NCBI RefSeq assembly: GCF_017741815.1
Contig: NZ_JAGHMF010000027.1
Coordinates: 62,001-126,000 of the forward strand
Direction of reading: 5' to 3'
Source: Rhizobium sp. 16-488-2b
Lineage (GTDB): Bacteria > Pseudomonadota > Alphaproteobacteria > Rhizobiales > Rhizobiaceae
DNA: 64,000 nt
The position numbers were made by a program, and so were the translations under genes. Shown piece after piece: positions 43,226 to 52,468 of the stretch; position 1 is the first letter of the stretch, and every line of letters begins with the position of its first letter. The notes beneath the pieces were generated by a model. The model had not been told where the DNA came from, did not search any database, and saw nothing but the letters and a program-made list of their open reading frames with translations.

Positions 43226-44740
43226 ATGGCATCGTTTGAAGATAATCTGGCCAAGTCCAGGGCCTATCTGAAGAAGTTCGAAGGCGGCGTGAAGAACCGC
43301 ATCGGCGGAGAGGATGTCGACGCTCTCGACGGCTCGACCTTCGAGACCATCTCGCCGGTGGATCTCGGTGTTCTGGCCAAGGTCGCGCGCGGCAAGGCCC
43401 AGGATGTGGATCTCGCAGCAAAGGCGGCGAAGGCCGCATTCGCCGAATGGGCCGCAATGCCGGGGGATGCCCGTAAGAAGCTGATGCACAGGATCGCCGA
43501 CGCGGTCGAGGCGCGGGCGGAAGAGATCGCCTTCGTCGAGTGCATGGATACCGGACAATCGCTAAAATTCATGGCCAAGGCGGCGCTCCGCGGTGCGGAG
43601 AACTTCCGCTTCTTCGCCGATCGCGCCCCGGAAGCGCGCGACGGCAAGTCATTGCGGGCGCCCGGGCAGGTGAACGTGACCACCCGCGTGCCGATCGGCC
43701 CGGTGGGTATCATCACCCCCTGGAACACCCCGTTCATGCTGTCGACCTGGAAGATCGCGCCGGCGCTTGCCGCCGGGTGCACCATCGTCCACAAGCCGGC
43801 CGAGTTTTCGCCGTTGACGGCGCGCCTTCTCGTGGAAATCGCGGAAGAGGCGGGGCTGCCCAAGGGCGTCTGGAACCTCGTCAACGGCTTCGGCGAGGAT
43901 GCCGGCAAGGCGTTGACCGAGCATCCGCTGATCAAGGCGATCGGTTTCGTCGGTGAGAGCCGCACCGGCTCGATGATTATGAAGCAGGGTGCCGACACGC
44001 TGAAGCGGGTGCATTTCGAGCTCGGCGGCAAGAACCCGGTCGTGGTCTTTGCCGACGCCGACCTGGAACGCGCCGCCGACGCGGCCGTCTTCATGATCTA
44101 TTCGCTGAACGGCGAACGCTGCACGTCCTCATCGCGACTGCTGGTCGAGGAGAAGATCTACGACCAATTCACCGCCATGGTCGCGGAGAAGGCCAAACGG
44201 ATCAAGGTCGGCCATCCGCTCGATCCGCAGACGGTCATAGGGCCGCTGATCCATCCCGTGCACGAGAAGAAGGTGCTGGAATACATCGAGATCGGCAAGT
44301 CGGAAGGGGCCAAGGTCGCGGCCGGCGGGGAGAAGTTCGATGGTCCCGGCGGCGGCTGCTATGTCTCCCCGACGCTGTTTACCGGCGCCAACAACCAGAT
44401 GCGCATCGCGCAGGAGGAAATCTTCGGCCCGGTGCTGACCGCGATCCCCTTCCGCGATGAGGACGGGGCCCTGTCGCTCGCCAACGACGTCCAATACGGC
44501 CTGACCGGCTATCTCTGGACATCCGACGTCACGCGGGCCTTCCGCTTCACCGAACATCTCGAGGCCGGGATGATCTGGGTGAATTCGGAAAACGTCCGGC
44601 ACCTGCCGACGCCATTCGGTGGCGTGAAGAATTCCGGGATCGGCCGCGACGGCGGCGACTGGTCCTTCGATTTCTACATGGAAACCAAGAACATCGCTTT
44701 CGCCACCAAGCCACACGCAATTCAGAAGCTCGGCGGCTGA
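43226..44740 (+). CDS. hpaE: 5-carboxymethyl-2-hydroxymuconate semialdehyde dehydrogenase
   Basis: 504 aa NAD-dependent aldehyde dehydrogenase with the HpaE signature regions: GIITPWNTPFMLSTWK, general base E265 in HFELGGKNP, and nucleophile C299 in NGERCTSSSR. It oxidises the ring-cleavage semialdehyde from HpaD to 5-carboxymethyl-2-hydroxymuconate. AAGGAG precedes the start. It lies 61 bp after hpaF and 59 bp before hpaD. Confidence 0.92.
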   Translation: MASFEDNLAKSRAYLKKFEGGVKNRIGGEDVDALDGSTFETISPVDLGVLAKVARGKAQDVDLAAKAAKAAFAEWAAMPGDARKKLMHRIADAVEARAEEIAFVECMDTGQSLKFMAKAALRGAENFRFFADRAPEARDGKSLRAPGQVNVTTRVPIGPVGIITPWNTPFMLSTWKIAPALAAGCTIVHKPAEFSPLTARLLVEIAEEAGLPKGVWNLVNGFGEDAGKALTEHPLIKAIGFVGESRTGSMIMKQGADTLKRVHFELGGKNPVVVFADADLERAADAAVFMIYSLNGERCTSSSRLLVEEKIYDQFTAMVAEKAKRIKVGHPLDPQTVIGPLIHPVHEKKVLEYIEIGKSEGAKVAAGGEKFDGPGGGCYVSPTLFTGANNQMRIAQEEIFGPVLTAIPFRDEDGALSLANDVQYGLTGYLWTSDVTRAFRFTEHLEAGMIWVNSENVRHLPTPFGGVKNSGIGRDGGDWSFDFYMETKNIAFATKPHAIQKLGG

Positions 44741-44799
44741 ATTTCCCACGACACGATCGACGTCCTACGGCGCCAACCCTAGGACGGAGGAGGTACATC

Positions 44800-45780
44800 A
44801 TGGCACTACCGGAACCCAATCTCTACCCGCCCTTCAACATCGTGCGCCTGAGCCACGTGGAATTCGGCGTGACGGATCTCGCCCGTTCGCGAGCCTTCTA
44901 TGTCGACACGCTCGGCCTGCAGGTGACCGACGAGACGTCGGATGCGATCTATCTGCGTGCGATGGAAGAACGTGGCCACCATTGCATCGTCCTGCGCAAG
45001 TCCGACAAGGCAGAGGCGCGGGATCTCGGCTTCAAGGTCTATGACGAAGCCGACTTGGAGAAGGCGGCGCGCTTCTTCGACGGCAAGGGGCTCGGCGTCG
45101 AATGGGTCGAGCGACCTTACCAGGCGCGCACCTTCCGCACCCGCGACCCGCTGGGCACGCCGCTGGAATTCTACGCCAAGATGGACCGGCTGCCGCCGAT
45201 CCATCAGAAATACGCGCTCTATCGCGGCGTCAAGCCGCTGCGCATCGACCACTTCAACTGCTTCTCGCCGAACGTCGATGAAAGTGTGGCCTTCTACAAC
45301 GAGATCGGCTTCCGGGTCACCGAGTACACCGCCGATGAAGAGACGGGTCGTCTCTGGGCCGCCTGGACACACCGCAAGGGCGGCGTGCACGACATCGCTT
45401 TCACCAATGGCAGGGGTCCCCGTCTGCATCACACGGCTTTCTGGGTTCCGACGCCGCTCAACATCATCGACCTGCTCGACTTGATGTCGACCACCGGCTG
45501 GGTCGCCAATATCGAGCGTGGTCCGGGCCGCCACGGCATCTCGAACGCCTTCTTCCTCTACATCCTCGATCCGGACGGTCACCGCATCGAGATCTATTGC
45601 TCGGATTACCAGACCGTGGATCCCGATCTGGAGCCGATCAAGTGGGACCTGAAGGATCCGCAGCGACAGACGCTTTGGGGTGCGCCGGCGCCGCGCTCCT
45701 GGTTCGAACACGGGAGCCTGTTTGCAGGAGCGGCAGTCCGTGAGTCCGACCTCAAGGCGCAGCCGATCATCGCGCCCTGA
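44800..45780 (+). CDS. hpaD: 3,4-dihydroxyphenylacetate 2,3-dioxygenase (homoprotocatechuate dioxygenase)
   Basis: 326 aa two-domain vicinal-oxygen-chelate extradiol dioxygenase. Likely metal ligands are H151 (RIDHFNCF), H210 (RLHHTAFW) and E264 (HRIEIYCSD), matching the 2-His-1-Glu set of type I homoprotocatechuate dioxygenases (Fe or Mn). It cleaves homoprotocatechuate to 5-carboxymethyl-2-hydroxymuconate semialdehyde. This VOC-type enzyme differs from the type II HpaD of E. coli. GGAGGAGG precedes the ATG. Confidence 0.92.
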   Translation: MALPEPNLYPPFNIVRLSHVEFGVTDLARSRAFYVDTLGLQVTDETSDAIYLRAMEERGHHCIVLRKSDKAEARDLGFKVYDEADLEKAARFFDGKGLGVEWVERPYQARTFRTRDPLGTPLEFYAKMDRLPPIHQKYALYRGVKPLRIDHFNCFSPNVDESVAFYNEIGFRVTEYTADEETGRLWAAWTHRKGGVHDIAFTNGRGPRLHHTAFWVPTPLNIIDLLDLMSTTGWVANIERGPGRHGISNAFFLYILDPDGHRIEIYCSDYQTVDPDLEPIKWDLKDPQRQTLWGAPAPRSWFEHGSLFAGAAVRESDLKAQPIIAP

Positions 45781-45846
45781 CCTCATCCCTTAGGGGGCAG
45801 CACGGTACAGGTGCTGCCCGTCCGATCCTCTCAGCAAGGCCAGTTC

Positions 45847-47301
45847 ATGCAGCTCAAGGACCCGACACTCTTCCGCCAGGCCGCCCTCGTCGGGGGTGAC
45901 TGGATCGAGGCCGATCCGGCCAATTCCATCGCGGTGGACAATCCCGCCACCGGTGAGATCATCGGGCGCGTGCCCAATCTCGGCGCAGAGGAAACTCGTT
46001 CTGCGATCGAGGCGGCCAGAACGGCGCAGGTCGAATGGGCGTGCCGCACTGCCAAGGAACGAAGTGTCATCCTGCGCCGCTGGTACGAGCTGGTCATGGC
46101 CAGTCAGGACGATCTCGGACGGATCCTGACCCTCGAACAGGGCAAACCCCTCGCCGAAGCCAAGGGTGAAATCGCCTATGGTGCCTCCTTCATCGAGTGG
46201 TTCGCCGAGGAAGCGCGGCGGCTCTACGGCGATATCGTCCCAGGCCACCAGAAGGACAAGCGCATCCTGATCATGAAGCAGCCGATCGGCGTGGTCGCTG
46301 CCATCACACCGTGGAATTTCCCGAATGCGATGATAACCCGCAAGGCGGGCCCCGCCTTTGCCGCCGGTTGCGCCATGGTTCTGAAGCCCGCCTCGCAGAC
46401 ACCATTCTCGGCCATTGCGCTCGCGATCCTCGCCGAACGCGCCGGCTTACCGAAGGGGCTGTTCAGCGTGCTCACCGGTTCTGCCCGTGTGATCGGTGCC
46501 GAACTGACGTCGAGCCCTGTCGTGCGTAAGTTGACCTTTACCGGCTCCACCGAAGTGGGGGCGGAGCTCTACAGGCAGTCGGCGCCAACCATCAAGAAAC
46601 TGGGGCTGGAACTCGGCGGCAATGCGCGGTTCATCGTATTCGACGACGCCGATCTCGATGCGGCGGTCGAGGGTGCGCTAATCGCGAAATTCCGCAACAA
46701 CGGCCAGACCTGCGTCTGCGCCAACCGGATCTATGTCCAGGATCGCGTCTATAACACCTTTGCCGAAAAGCTCGCAAGCGCGGTGGACCGGTTGAAGACC
46801 GGCAACGGTTTCGACGAGGGTGTTACACTCGGCCCATTGATCGACGGCAATGCACTCGCCAAGCTCGAGGAACATGTCGCGGACGCGTGCGGGCAGGGCG
46901 GCCGGCTCCTGGCCGGCGGCCGGCGCCACCAACTCGGTGGCCACTTCTACGAGGCAACCGTCATCGCCGACGTCACGCCGATGATGATGGTCGCGAGGGA
47001 GGAAACCTTCGGGCCGCTCGCCCCCCTGTTCCGGTTCAAGGACGAGGCGGATGTTATCGCCCAGGCGAACGACACCGAATTTGGGCTCGCTTCCTATTTC
47101 TACGCCAAGGATCTCGCGCGCGTGTTCCGTGTCGCCGAGGCTCTGGAGTATGGGATGGTCGGCGTCAACACGGGGCTGATCTCGACAGCGGAAGCCCCCT
47201 TTGGCGGTGTGAAGCTCTCGGGCCTCGGACGCGAGGGGTCGCGCTACGGCATCGAGGAATTCACCGAAATCAAGTATGTCTGCCTTGGCGGCGTCGAGTG
47301 A
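45847..47301 (+). CDS. Succinate-semialdehyde dehydrogenase
   Basis: 484 aa GabD-type aldehyde dehydrogenase: AAITPWNFPNAMITRK, E255 in LELGGNA, nucleophile C289 in NNGQTCVCANR. It oxidises succinate semialdehyde, the aldehyde product of HpaI, to succinate. A normally conserved Pro after GGNA is Arg here (R261, GGNARFIVFDDADLD). The start at 45847 follows AGCAAGG. Its place inside the hpa operon, between hpaD and hpaG, fits the pathway. Confidence 0.87.
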   Translation: MQLKDPTLFRQAALVGGDWIEADPANSIAVDNPATGEIIGRVPNLGAEETRSAIEAARTAQVEWACRTAKERSVILRRWYELVMASQDDLGRILTLEQGKPLAEAKGEIAYGASFIEWFAEEARRLYGDIVPGHQKDKRILIMKQPIGVVAAITPWNFPNAMITRKAGPAFAAGCAMVLKPASQTPFSAIALAILAERAGLPKGLFSVLTGSARVIGAELTSSPVVRKLTFTGSTEVGAELYRQSAPTIKKLGLELGGNARFIVFDDADLDAAVEGALIAKFRNNGQTCVCANRIYVQDRVYNTFAEKLASAVDRLKTGNGFDEGVTLGPLIDGNALAKLEEHVADACGQGGRLLAGGRRHQLGGHFYEATVIADVTPMMMVAREETFGPLAPLFRFKDEADVIAQANDTEFGLASYFYAKDLARVFRVAEALEYGMVGVNTGLISTAEAPFGGVKLSGLGREGSRYGIEEFTEIKYVCLGGVE

Positions 47302-47312
47302 GGAGCACGTCC

Positions 47313-48185
47313 ATGTCCCATCCCCGTTTCCTGAGCTTCAGCACCTCCACCGGCGGCCGAGGCTTCGGTCTTGTCGTCGCGGGCGGCATCGTCGATCTTT
47401 CCATGAGGTATGCCGGACAGTATCCGACACTGCGCGAGGTCGTTGCCGACGGAGCGCTCGCAACGCTTGCGGAGCGGCATGCAGGAGACAAACCGGACAT
47501 GGCGCTGGCTGATGTTTCGTTCGAGATACCGATTCCTGCACCGGAGAAACTGATCTGCGTCGGCGTCAATTTCCCGGACCGCAACGAGGAATACAAGGAC
47601 GGGCAGGCCGCCCCCGCCAATCCCTCGCTCTTCATTCGCTTTTCCCGGTCCTTTACCGGTCACGACCATCCGCTGATCCGTCCGCCGGAAAGCCCACAAC
47701 TCGACTACGAGGGCGAGATCGTCATCGTCATCGGCAAGGGTGGCCGACGGATCGCGGAACGGGACGCCCTCAATCACATCGCGGGGTTGACCTTGTGCAA
47801 TGAGGGTACGATCCGCGACTGGGTGCGGCACGCCAAGTTCAACGTGACCCAGGGGAAGAACTTCGACCGGAGCGGGTCGATCGGGCCATGGCTCGTTCCG
47901 TTCGTGGACGAGAGCCAGATCGCCGACATCAAGCTGGAGACCCGGGTCAATGGCGAGGTTCGCCAGAGCGACCGCACCAGCCGGATGATCTTCTCCTTCC
48001 GCAAAATCATCAATTATATCTCGACCTTCACCACTCTAGTGCCCGGCGATGTGATCGTCTGCGGCACGCCGACCGGGGCCGGTGCCCGCTTCGACCCGCC
48101 CATCTGGCTCAAGCCTGGCGACGTCGTCGAGATCGAGGCGGATGGACTGGGCGTCCTGAGAAACACGATCGATGACGAGGTCTGA
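47313..48185 (+). CDS. hpaG: FAH-family decarboxylase/isomerase (HpaG-like, single-domain)
   Basis: 290 aa fumarylacetoacetate hydrolase-fold protein: LICVGVNFPDRNEE, metal-binding ExE in DYEGEIVIVIGKGG, and GTPTGAG. HpaG decarboxylates 5-oxopent-3-ene-1,2,5-tricarboxylate and isomerises the product. Here it is a single FAH module, whereas the E. coli enzyme is a 429-residue two-module protein. AGGAG is 7 bp before the ATG. Its stop lies 1 bp before the hpaH start. Confidence 0.87.
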   Translation: MSHPRFLSFSTSTGGRGFGLVVAGGIVDLSMRYAGQYPTLREVVADGALATLAERHAGDKPDMALADVSFEIPIPAPEKLICVGVNFPDRNEEYKDGQAAPANPSLFIRFSRSFTGHDHPLIRPPESPQLDYEGEIVIVIGKGGRRIAERDALNHIAGLTLCNEGTIRDWVRHAKFNVTQGKNFDRSGSIGPWLVPFVDESQIADIKLETRVNGEVRQSDRTSRMIFSFRKIINYISTFTTLVPGDVIVCGTPTGAGARFDPPIWLKPGDVVEIEADGLGVLRNTIDDEV

Positions 48186-48186
48186 C

Positions 48187-48990
48187 ATGCTGACAAAAGA
48201 CGAGATCGAAGCCGCTGCCGCCAAGCTCGATGAGGCCGAGCGCACACGGGTTCAGACTGGGTTGCTGTCACTTGCACATCCAGGAATCGATATGGATGAC
48301 GCCTATGCCATCCAGGCGTCCTGGGTAAAGCGGAAGGTTGCCGCCGGGCGCAAGGTCATCGGCTGGAAGATCGGGCTGACCTCCAAGGCCATGCAGTATG
48401 CCCTTAATATCGACATCCCGGATTCAGGCGTCCTCTTCGACCACATGGTCTTCGAGGATGGTGCCACAGTTCCGAAGGATCGCTTCATCCAGCCGCGCAT
48501 CGAAGCAGAGATTGCCTTCGTCATGAAGGCGCCGCTGAAGGGACCGGGGATCACCGTCTTCGATGTGCTGAACGCCACCGACTACGTTACGCCTGCACTG
48601 GAGATCCTCGATACGCGCATTCTCCGGGCGGATCCGGAAACGAAGAAGCCGCGGACGGTGTTCGACACGATTTCCGACAATGCCGCCAATGCGGGGATCG
48701 TCACCGGTGGGCGCGCGGTCAGACCGGATGCTCTCGACATGCGATGGATGGGCGCGATCGTCAGCCGCAATGCCGAAGTCGAGGAGACTGGGCTCGGCGC
48801 GGGCGTGCTCAATCAGCCGGCCCGCGGGGTTGCATGGCTCGCCAACCGGCTGGCCCAGTATGGTGACGGCATCGAGGCGGGGCAGATCGTACTTGCCGGC
48901 TCGTTCATCCGACCCGTCGAGGCTCGGCACGGAGATACGATCGTCGGCGATTTCGGTCCCTACGGAACCGTCAGCCTGTTTTTTGAATGA
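48187..48990 (+). CDS. hpaH: 2-oxo-hept-4-ene-1,7-dioate hydratase
   Basis: 267 aa, the same length as characterised HpaH. MhpD/HpaH fold with GWKIGLTSKAMQ, metal ligands in EAEIAFVM, and NATDYVTPALEILD. It adds water to 2-oxo-hept-4-ene-1,7-dioate to give 4-hydroxy-2-oxoheptanedioate. GACGAGG precedes the ATG at 48187; an in-frame start at 48172 overlaps hpaG and lacks a site. Confidence 0.9.
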   Translation: MLTKDEIEAAAAKLDEAERTRVQTGLLSLAHPGIDMDDAYAIQASWVKRKVAAGRKVIGWKIGLTSKAMQYALNIDIPDSGVLFDHMVFEDGATVPKDRFIQPRIEAEIAFVMKAPLKGPGITVFDVLNATDYVTPALEILDTRILRADPETKKPRTVFDTISDNAANAGIVTGGRAVRPDALDMRWMGAIVSRNAEVEETGLGAGVLNQPARGVAWLANRLAQYGDGIEAGQIVLAGSFIRPVEARHGDTIVGDFGPYGTVSLFFE

Positions 48991-49043
48991 GCCTACCAAG
49001 TCGGACGAATCTCGTCCGACCCGACTATGAAGAGGAAGCCGTG

Positions 49044-49850
49044 ATGCCTGCACCCGTCAACACCTTCAAGCGTGGATTGAAAGAGGGCCGCCTCCAGATC
49101 GGCTTGTGGCAGGCTCTCGGAAGCCCGAACGCTGTCGAGATCTGTGCCGGCGCCGGCTACGACTGGCTATTGCTGGACGCCGAGCACGGGCCGAGTGACG
49201 TACCACGTCTGGCCGAGCAGTTGCGCGCAATGCGCGGTTCGCCCTCGCATGCAATCATTCGACCGCCCATCGGTGAGACCTGGGTCATCAAGCAGATGCT
49301 GGACATTGGCGCGCAGACCGTACTCGTCCCCATGGTGCACGATGCGGGACTTGCCGCCGAGATGGTCAAGGCCGTGCGTTATCCGCCCCAAGGCATCCGC
49401 GGCGTCGGCGCGGCGCTGGCGCGTGCCTCGGACTTCAACCGTATCGGCGACTATCTGCAGACGGCGAACGACGAGATCTGCCTCCTGGTGCAGGTGGAGA
49501 GCTGTGTCGCGATCGACAATCTCGATGCGATCTGTGCTGTCGAGGGTGTGGATGGTGTCTTCATCGGACCCTCCGATCTGGCCGCAGACATGGGTTACCT
49601 GGGGCGGCCGGGAGCTTCAGAAGTCCAGGAGGTCGTGGAGCAATCCATCGGGCGGATCCTCGCTGCTGGCAAAGCCGCCGGGATTCTGATCGGGGATCTC
49701 GGACTCGCGAAACGCTACTGCGAGTTCGGGGCGACATTCGTGGGGATCGGCAACGACGTGGGATTGCTTGGCAATGCCTCCGCTCGATTGCTCAAGGATT
49801 TCAAGGATGCAAAGCCGACGCAGCCAACGGCGGGCGCGAAAGTCTACTGA
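49044..49850 (+). CDS. hpaI: 4-hydroxy-2-oxoheptanedioate aldolase
   Basis: 268 aa class II HpcH/HpaI aldolase: LLLDAEHGPSD (base), IIRPPIGE (pyruvate-binding Arg), VQVES and GPSDLAADMGY (divalent metal ligands). It splits 4-hydroxy-2-oxoheptanedioate into pyruvate and succinate semialdehyde, the latter handled by the SSADH in the same operon. The ATG at 49044 has AGAGGA upstream. Last gene of the operon; palindromic sequence follows its stop. Confidence 0.9.
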   Translation: MPAPVNTFKRGLKEGRLQIGLWQALGSPNAVEICAGAGYDWLLLDAEHGPSDVPRLAEQLRAMRGSPSHAIIRPPIGETWVIKQMLDIGAQTVLVPMVHDAGLAAEMVKAVRYPPQGIRGVGAALARASDFNRIGDYLQTANDEICLLVQVESCVAIDNLDAICAVEGVDGVFIGPSDLAADMGYLGRPGASEVQEVVEQSIGRILAAGKAAGILIGDLGLAKRYCEFGATFVGIGNDVGLLGNASARLLKDFKDAKPTQPTAGAKVY

Positions 49851-49870
49851 CTACGCCGGGGATCTGAACC

Positions 49871-49900
49871 CGGGAATTTGACAAATTCCCGATTTGTTAA
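49871..49900. promoter_or_regulatory. Overlapping inverted repeats between hpaI and the AraC gene
   Basis: CGGGAATTT-GAC-AAATTCCCG (49871-49891) is a perfect 9-bp-arm repeat. It overlaps a second one, TTGACAAAT-N5-ATTTGTTAA (8 of 9 pairs, 49878-49900). They may serve as the hpa operon terminator, as the operator/promoter of the AraC-family gene (start 49943), or both. Confidence 0.5.
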
Positions 49901-49942
49901 CATGATCAGTAATTAGGTCGCCGGCTTTGGGAGGAGACGGGC

Positions 49943-50899
49943 ATGCACTTGGCGAGCTTGGGACGTTGCGTTCCCACGCAGTGGGTGACGCGCGAGTTCG
50001 ACGCATGGACGTCGGACCTGAAATCCATATGCGGCCATTTCAATCCCAGCCGATACGACGGGTCGAACGTTGTGCGTGGTAGTGCCGCGCTGTCTCACGC
50101 CGCCGGGATAGAACTTGCGCAGGTGGCGAACGACCTCGACTACATCCGCCGTGATCCTGACGACATCCGGGCCGATCAGGGCGACAACCTGTTCCTACTG
50201 CTGCAACTGGAAGGGTCCTGCGGCGTCGAGCAGTCCGGCCGTCAGGAGCAGCTCCATCCGGGCGAATGCATCCTTGTCGATTCAACAAGGCCGTCGATCT
50301 TCTATTTTGGCGGCTCGTTTTCAAATCACCTGTCCGTGCACCTGCCCAGGCAGATGCTGCTGTCGGACAGGGCCGTTCGGATTTCGGTGACAAGGAAGAT
50401 TAGGGCGGACGATCCGATGTCGATAATGCTCGGCGCGCTCGTCGCCAAGATGATAAGCACGGCAAGCGACGACAACCGGGCGCCGCATCTGAGGGAATTG
50501 CTGTTCAACACAACGCGACAGGCCTTCGCGACCGATCCGGGCGAAGAGTTCTTCGTGCGTGGCGACAGCGGCACGGGAAGGCTCGAGGTCGTCCAGGTGC
50601 TGATCGACGAGAACCTGACCGAGGAGTACCTGACGCCGCAATGGCTCGCCAACCGCGTGGGCGTCTCGCTGAGAACCCTTCAGGAGGATCTCAGCTCCCA
50701 GGGCATGACGGTGACGGGCATGATCAAGCTCAAGCGCCTGCATCTCGCCCGGGCGAGACTCGAAAGACTGCGGGGCGCGCATCATCCTGGTGCCATCGCG
50801 GACGTCGCATACTCGGTCGGCTTCAACGACATTTCCTACTTCAATCGCAGCTTCCGCAAGCTGTTCGACTGCTCGCCCAAGGATGTGGTAACGTCCTGA
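49943..50899 (+). CDS. AraC-family regulator (FeaR-like)
   Basis: 318 aa. An N-terminal AraC-binding-like domain (about residues 60-200) precedes a C-terminal AraC double helix-turn-helix (about 215-315; LTPQWLANRVGVSLRTLQEDL, in two pieces, then IADVAYSVGFNDISYFNRSFRK, in two pieces). The layout resembles FeaR, the activator of phenylethylamine/tyramine catabolism. GGGAGGAG precedes the ATG. It lies between the hpa operon and the ALDH-GMC-ABC genes, all on the plus strand, and probably activates the latter. The inducer is likely an aromatic side-chain compound, by inference. Confidence 0.82.
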   Translation: MHLASLGRCVPTQWVTREFDAWTSDLKSICGHFNPSRYDGSNVVRGSAALSHAAGIELAQVANDLDYIRRDPDDIRADQGDNLFLLLQLEGSCGVEQSGRQEQLHPGECILVDSTRPSIFYFGGSFSNHLSVHLPRQMLLSDRAVRISVTRKIRADDPMSIMLGALVAKMISTASDDNRAPHLRELLFNTTRQAFATDPGEEFFVRGDSGTGRLEVVQVLIDENLTEEYLTPQWLANRVGVSLRTLQEDLSSQGMTVTGMIKLKRLHLARARLERLRGAHHPGAIADVAYSVGFNDISYFNRSFRKLFDCSPKDVVTS

Positions 50900-51003
50900 A
50901 GCGGGTGTCGCGCTTTTGTCCAATTCATGCCGCGCCGTGATCCAAGAATTACCGACGGCCATCGGCTAATATCCTCTCATCGCATTGCATGGGAGGATGT
51001 ATC

Positions 51004-52410
51004 ATGAAGGAATTCACGCTTGTCATCGACGGCAAGCCGGTTTCGACTGCACGTCACAGAGAGGTCAGAAATCCCTCTTCCGGCACAGTCGTCGGCATGT
51101 CGCCGCTAGCCACCAACGACGACCTGAACACTGCCGTAGCTGCCGCAAAGTCGGCATTTCCGGCGTGGGCTGCTCGGCCCTCCTCCGAGCGCGCCGCGCT
51201 CTGCGCCCGTGTGGCGGAAACGATCGAGGCGAATGCGGAGGAAATGGCGCGGCTTCTGACGCTGGAGCAGGGCAAGCCGCTCAACGGGCTCGGCTCGCGC
51301 TTCGAAATCGGTGGGGCCGTTGCCTGGACCCGTCATACGGCTTCCCTAGACCTGCCGGTCGAAGTGGTCCAGGACGGACCGGAAGGTCGGGTGGAATTGC
51401 ATCGCAAGCCGATCGGTGTCGTTGGCGCCATAACGCCTTGGAACTGGCCGGTCATGATCGCCTGCTGGCATATCATCCCGGCCATCCGCACCGGCAATAC
51501 GGTGGTCATCAAGCCGTCGCCGAATACGCCGCTTACGACCATCCGTCTGGTGGAACTGATGAACGAGGTGCTGCCGGCCGGTGTCGTCAACGTCATCGCC
51601 GACGACAACGATCTGGGCGCGGCGCTCACGTCGCATCCAGATGTTGCCAAGATCACTTTCACCGGATCGACCCCCACGGGGCGCCGCGTGATGGCGTCCG
51701 CTGCCGATACACTGAAGCGCCTGACGCTCGAACTGGGCGGCAACGATGCCGGCATCGTTCTTCCCGATGCCGATCCCAAGGCGATCGCCGAGGGCCTTTT
51801 CTGGGGTGCCTTCATCAACGGCGGCCAGACCTGCGCCTGCCTGAAGCGCCTTTACGTCCATGACAGCATCTATGACGCGGTGTGTGACGCGCTCGCGACC
51901 TATGCTTCCGCCATTAAGGTCGGTGATGGCTTGGTGGAGGACGTGGTTCTCGGGCCGCTGCAGAATGCAGCACAGCTCGGCATCGTCTCGGCACTCGTCG
52001 AGGAAGCGGTCGCCAGGGGCGGTCGGGTATTGACGGGGGGTGCGCCGCAGGGCGGACCGGGGTACTTTTACCCCGTGACCCTGGTCGCCGACGTCGATCA
52101 CGGTGCCCAACTCGTTGACCTGGAGCAGTTCGGTCCGGCCCTGCCGATCATCCGTTACCACGACATCGAGGAGGCGATCGCCAAGGCCAACGACAATCCC
52201 AGCGGTCTTGGCGGCTCCGTCTGGTCGAAAGATGTCTCTAAGGCAAAGCAGGTCGCGGCGCGGCTCGAATGCGGCTCGGTCTGGATCAACAAGCATGGTG
52301 CAATCCAGCCCAATGCACCGTTTGGAGGCGTGAAGCAGTCCGGGATCGGGGTCGAATTCGGGGTCGACGGACTGAAGGAATTCACCACCATCCAGACAGT
52401 GTTCTCCTGA
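51004..52410 (+). CDS. NAD(P)-dependent aldehyde dehydrogenase
   Basis: 468 aa ALDH superfamily enzyme: GAITPWNWPVMIACW, LELGGNDAGIV with the general base, and nucleophile C277 in NGGQTCACLKR. The ATG at 51004 follows GGGAGG. Family features do not fix the substrate. Its neighbours (FeaR-like regulator, GMC alcohol oxidoreductase, importer, adjacent hpa operon) suggest a phenylacetaldehyde-type aldehyde that would give an aryl acetate such as homoprotocatechuate. That assignment is inferred. Confidence 0.87.
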   Translation: MKEFTLVIDGKPVSTARHREVRNPSSGTVVGMSPLATNDDLNTAVAAAKSAFPAWAARPSSERAALCARVAETIEANAEEMARLLTLEQGKPLNGLGSRFEIGGAVAWTRHTASLDLPVEVVQDGPEGRVELHRKPIGVVGAITPWNWPVMIACWHIIPAIRTGNTVVIKPSPNTPLTTIRLVELMNEVLPAGVVNVIADDNDLGAALTSHPDVAKITFTGSTPTGRRVMASAADTLKRLTLELGGNDAGIVLPDADPKAIAEGLFWGAFINGGQTCACLKRLYVHDSIYDAVCDALATYASAIKVGDGLVEDVVLGPLQNAAQLGIVSALVEEAVARGGRVLTGGAPQGGPGYFYPVTLVADVDHGAQLVDLEQFGPALPIIRYHDIEEAIAKANDNPSGLGGSVWSKDVSKAKQVAARLECGSVWINKHGAIQPNAPFGGVKQSGIGVEFGVDGLKEFTTIQTVFS

Positions 52411-52468
52411 ACGGTTCGTCAGGCTTTATTCAAGGCGCGGATGTTTCGACACCGCGCGGGAGGCTCAA

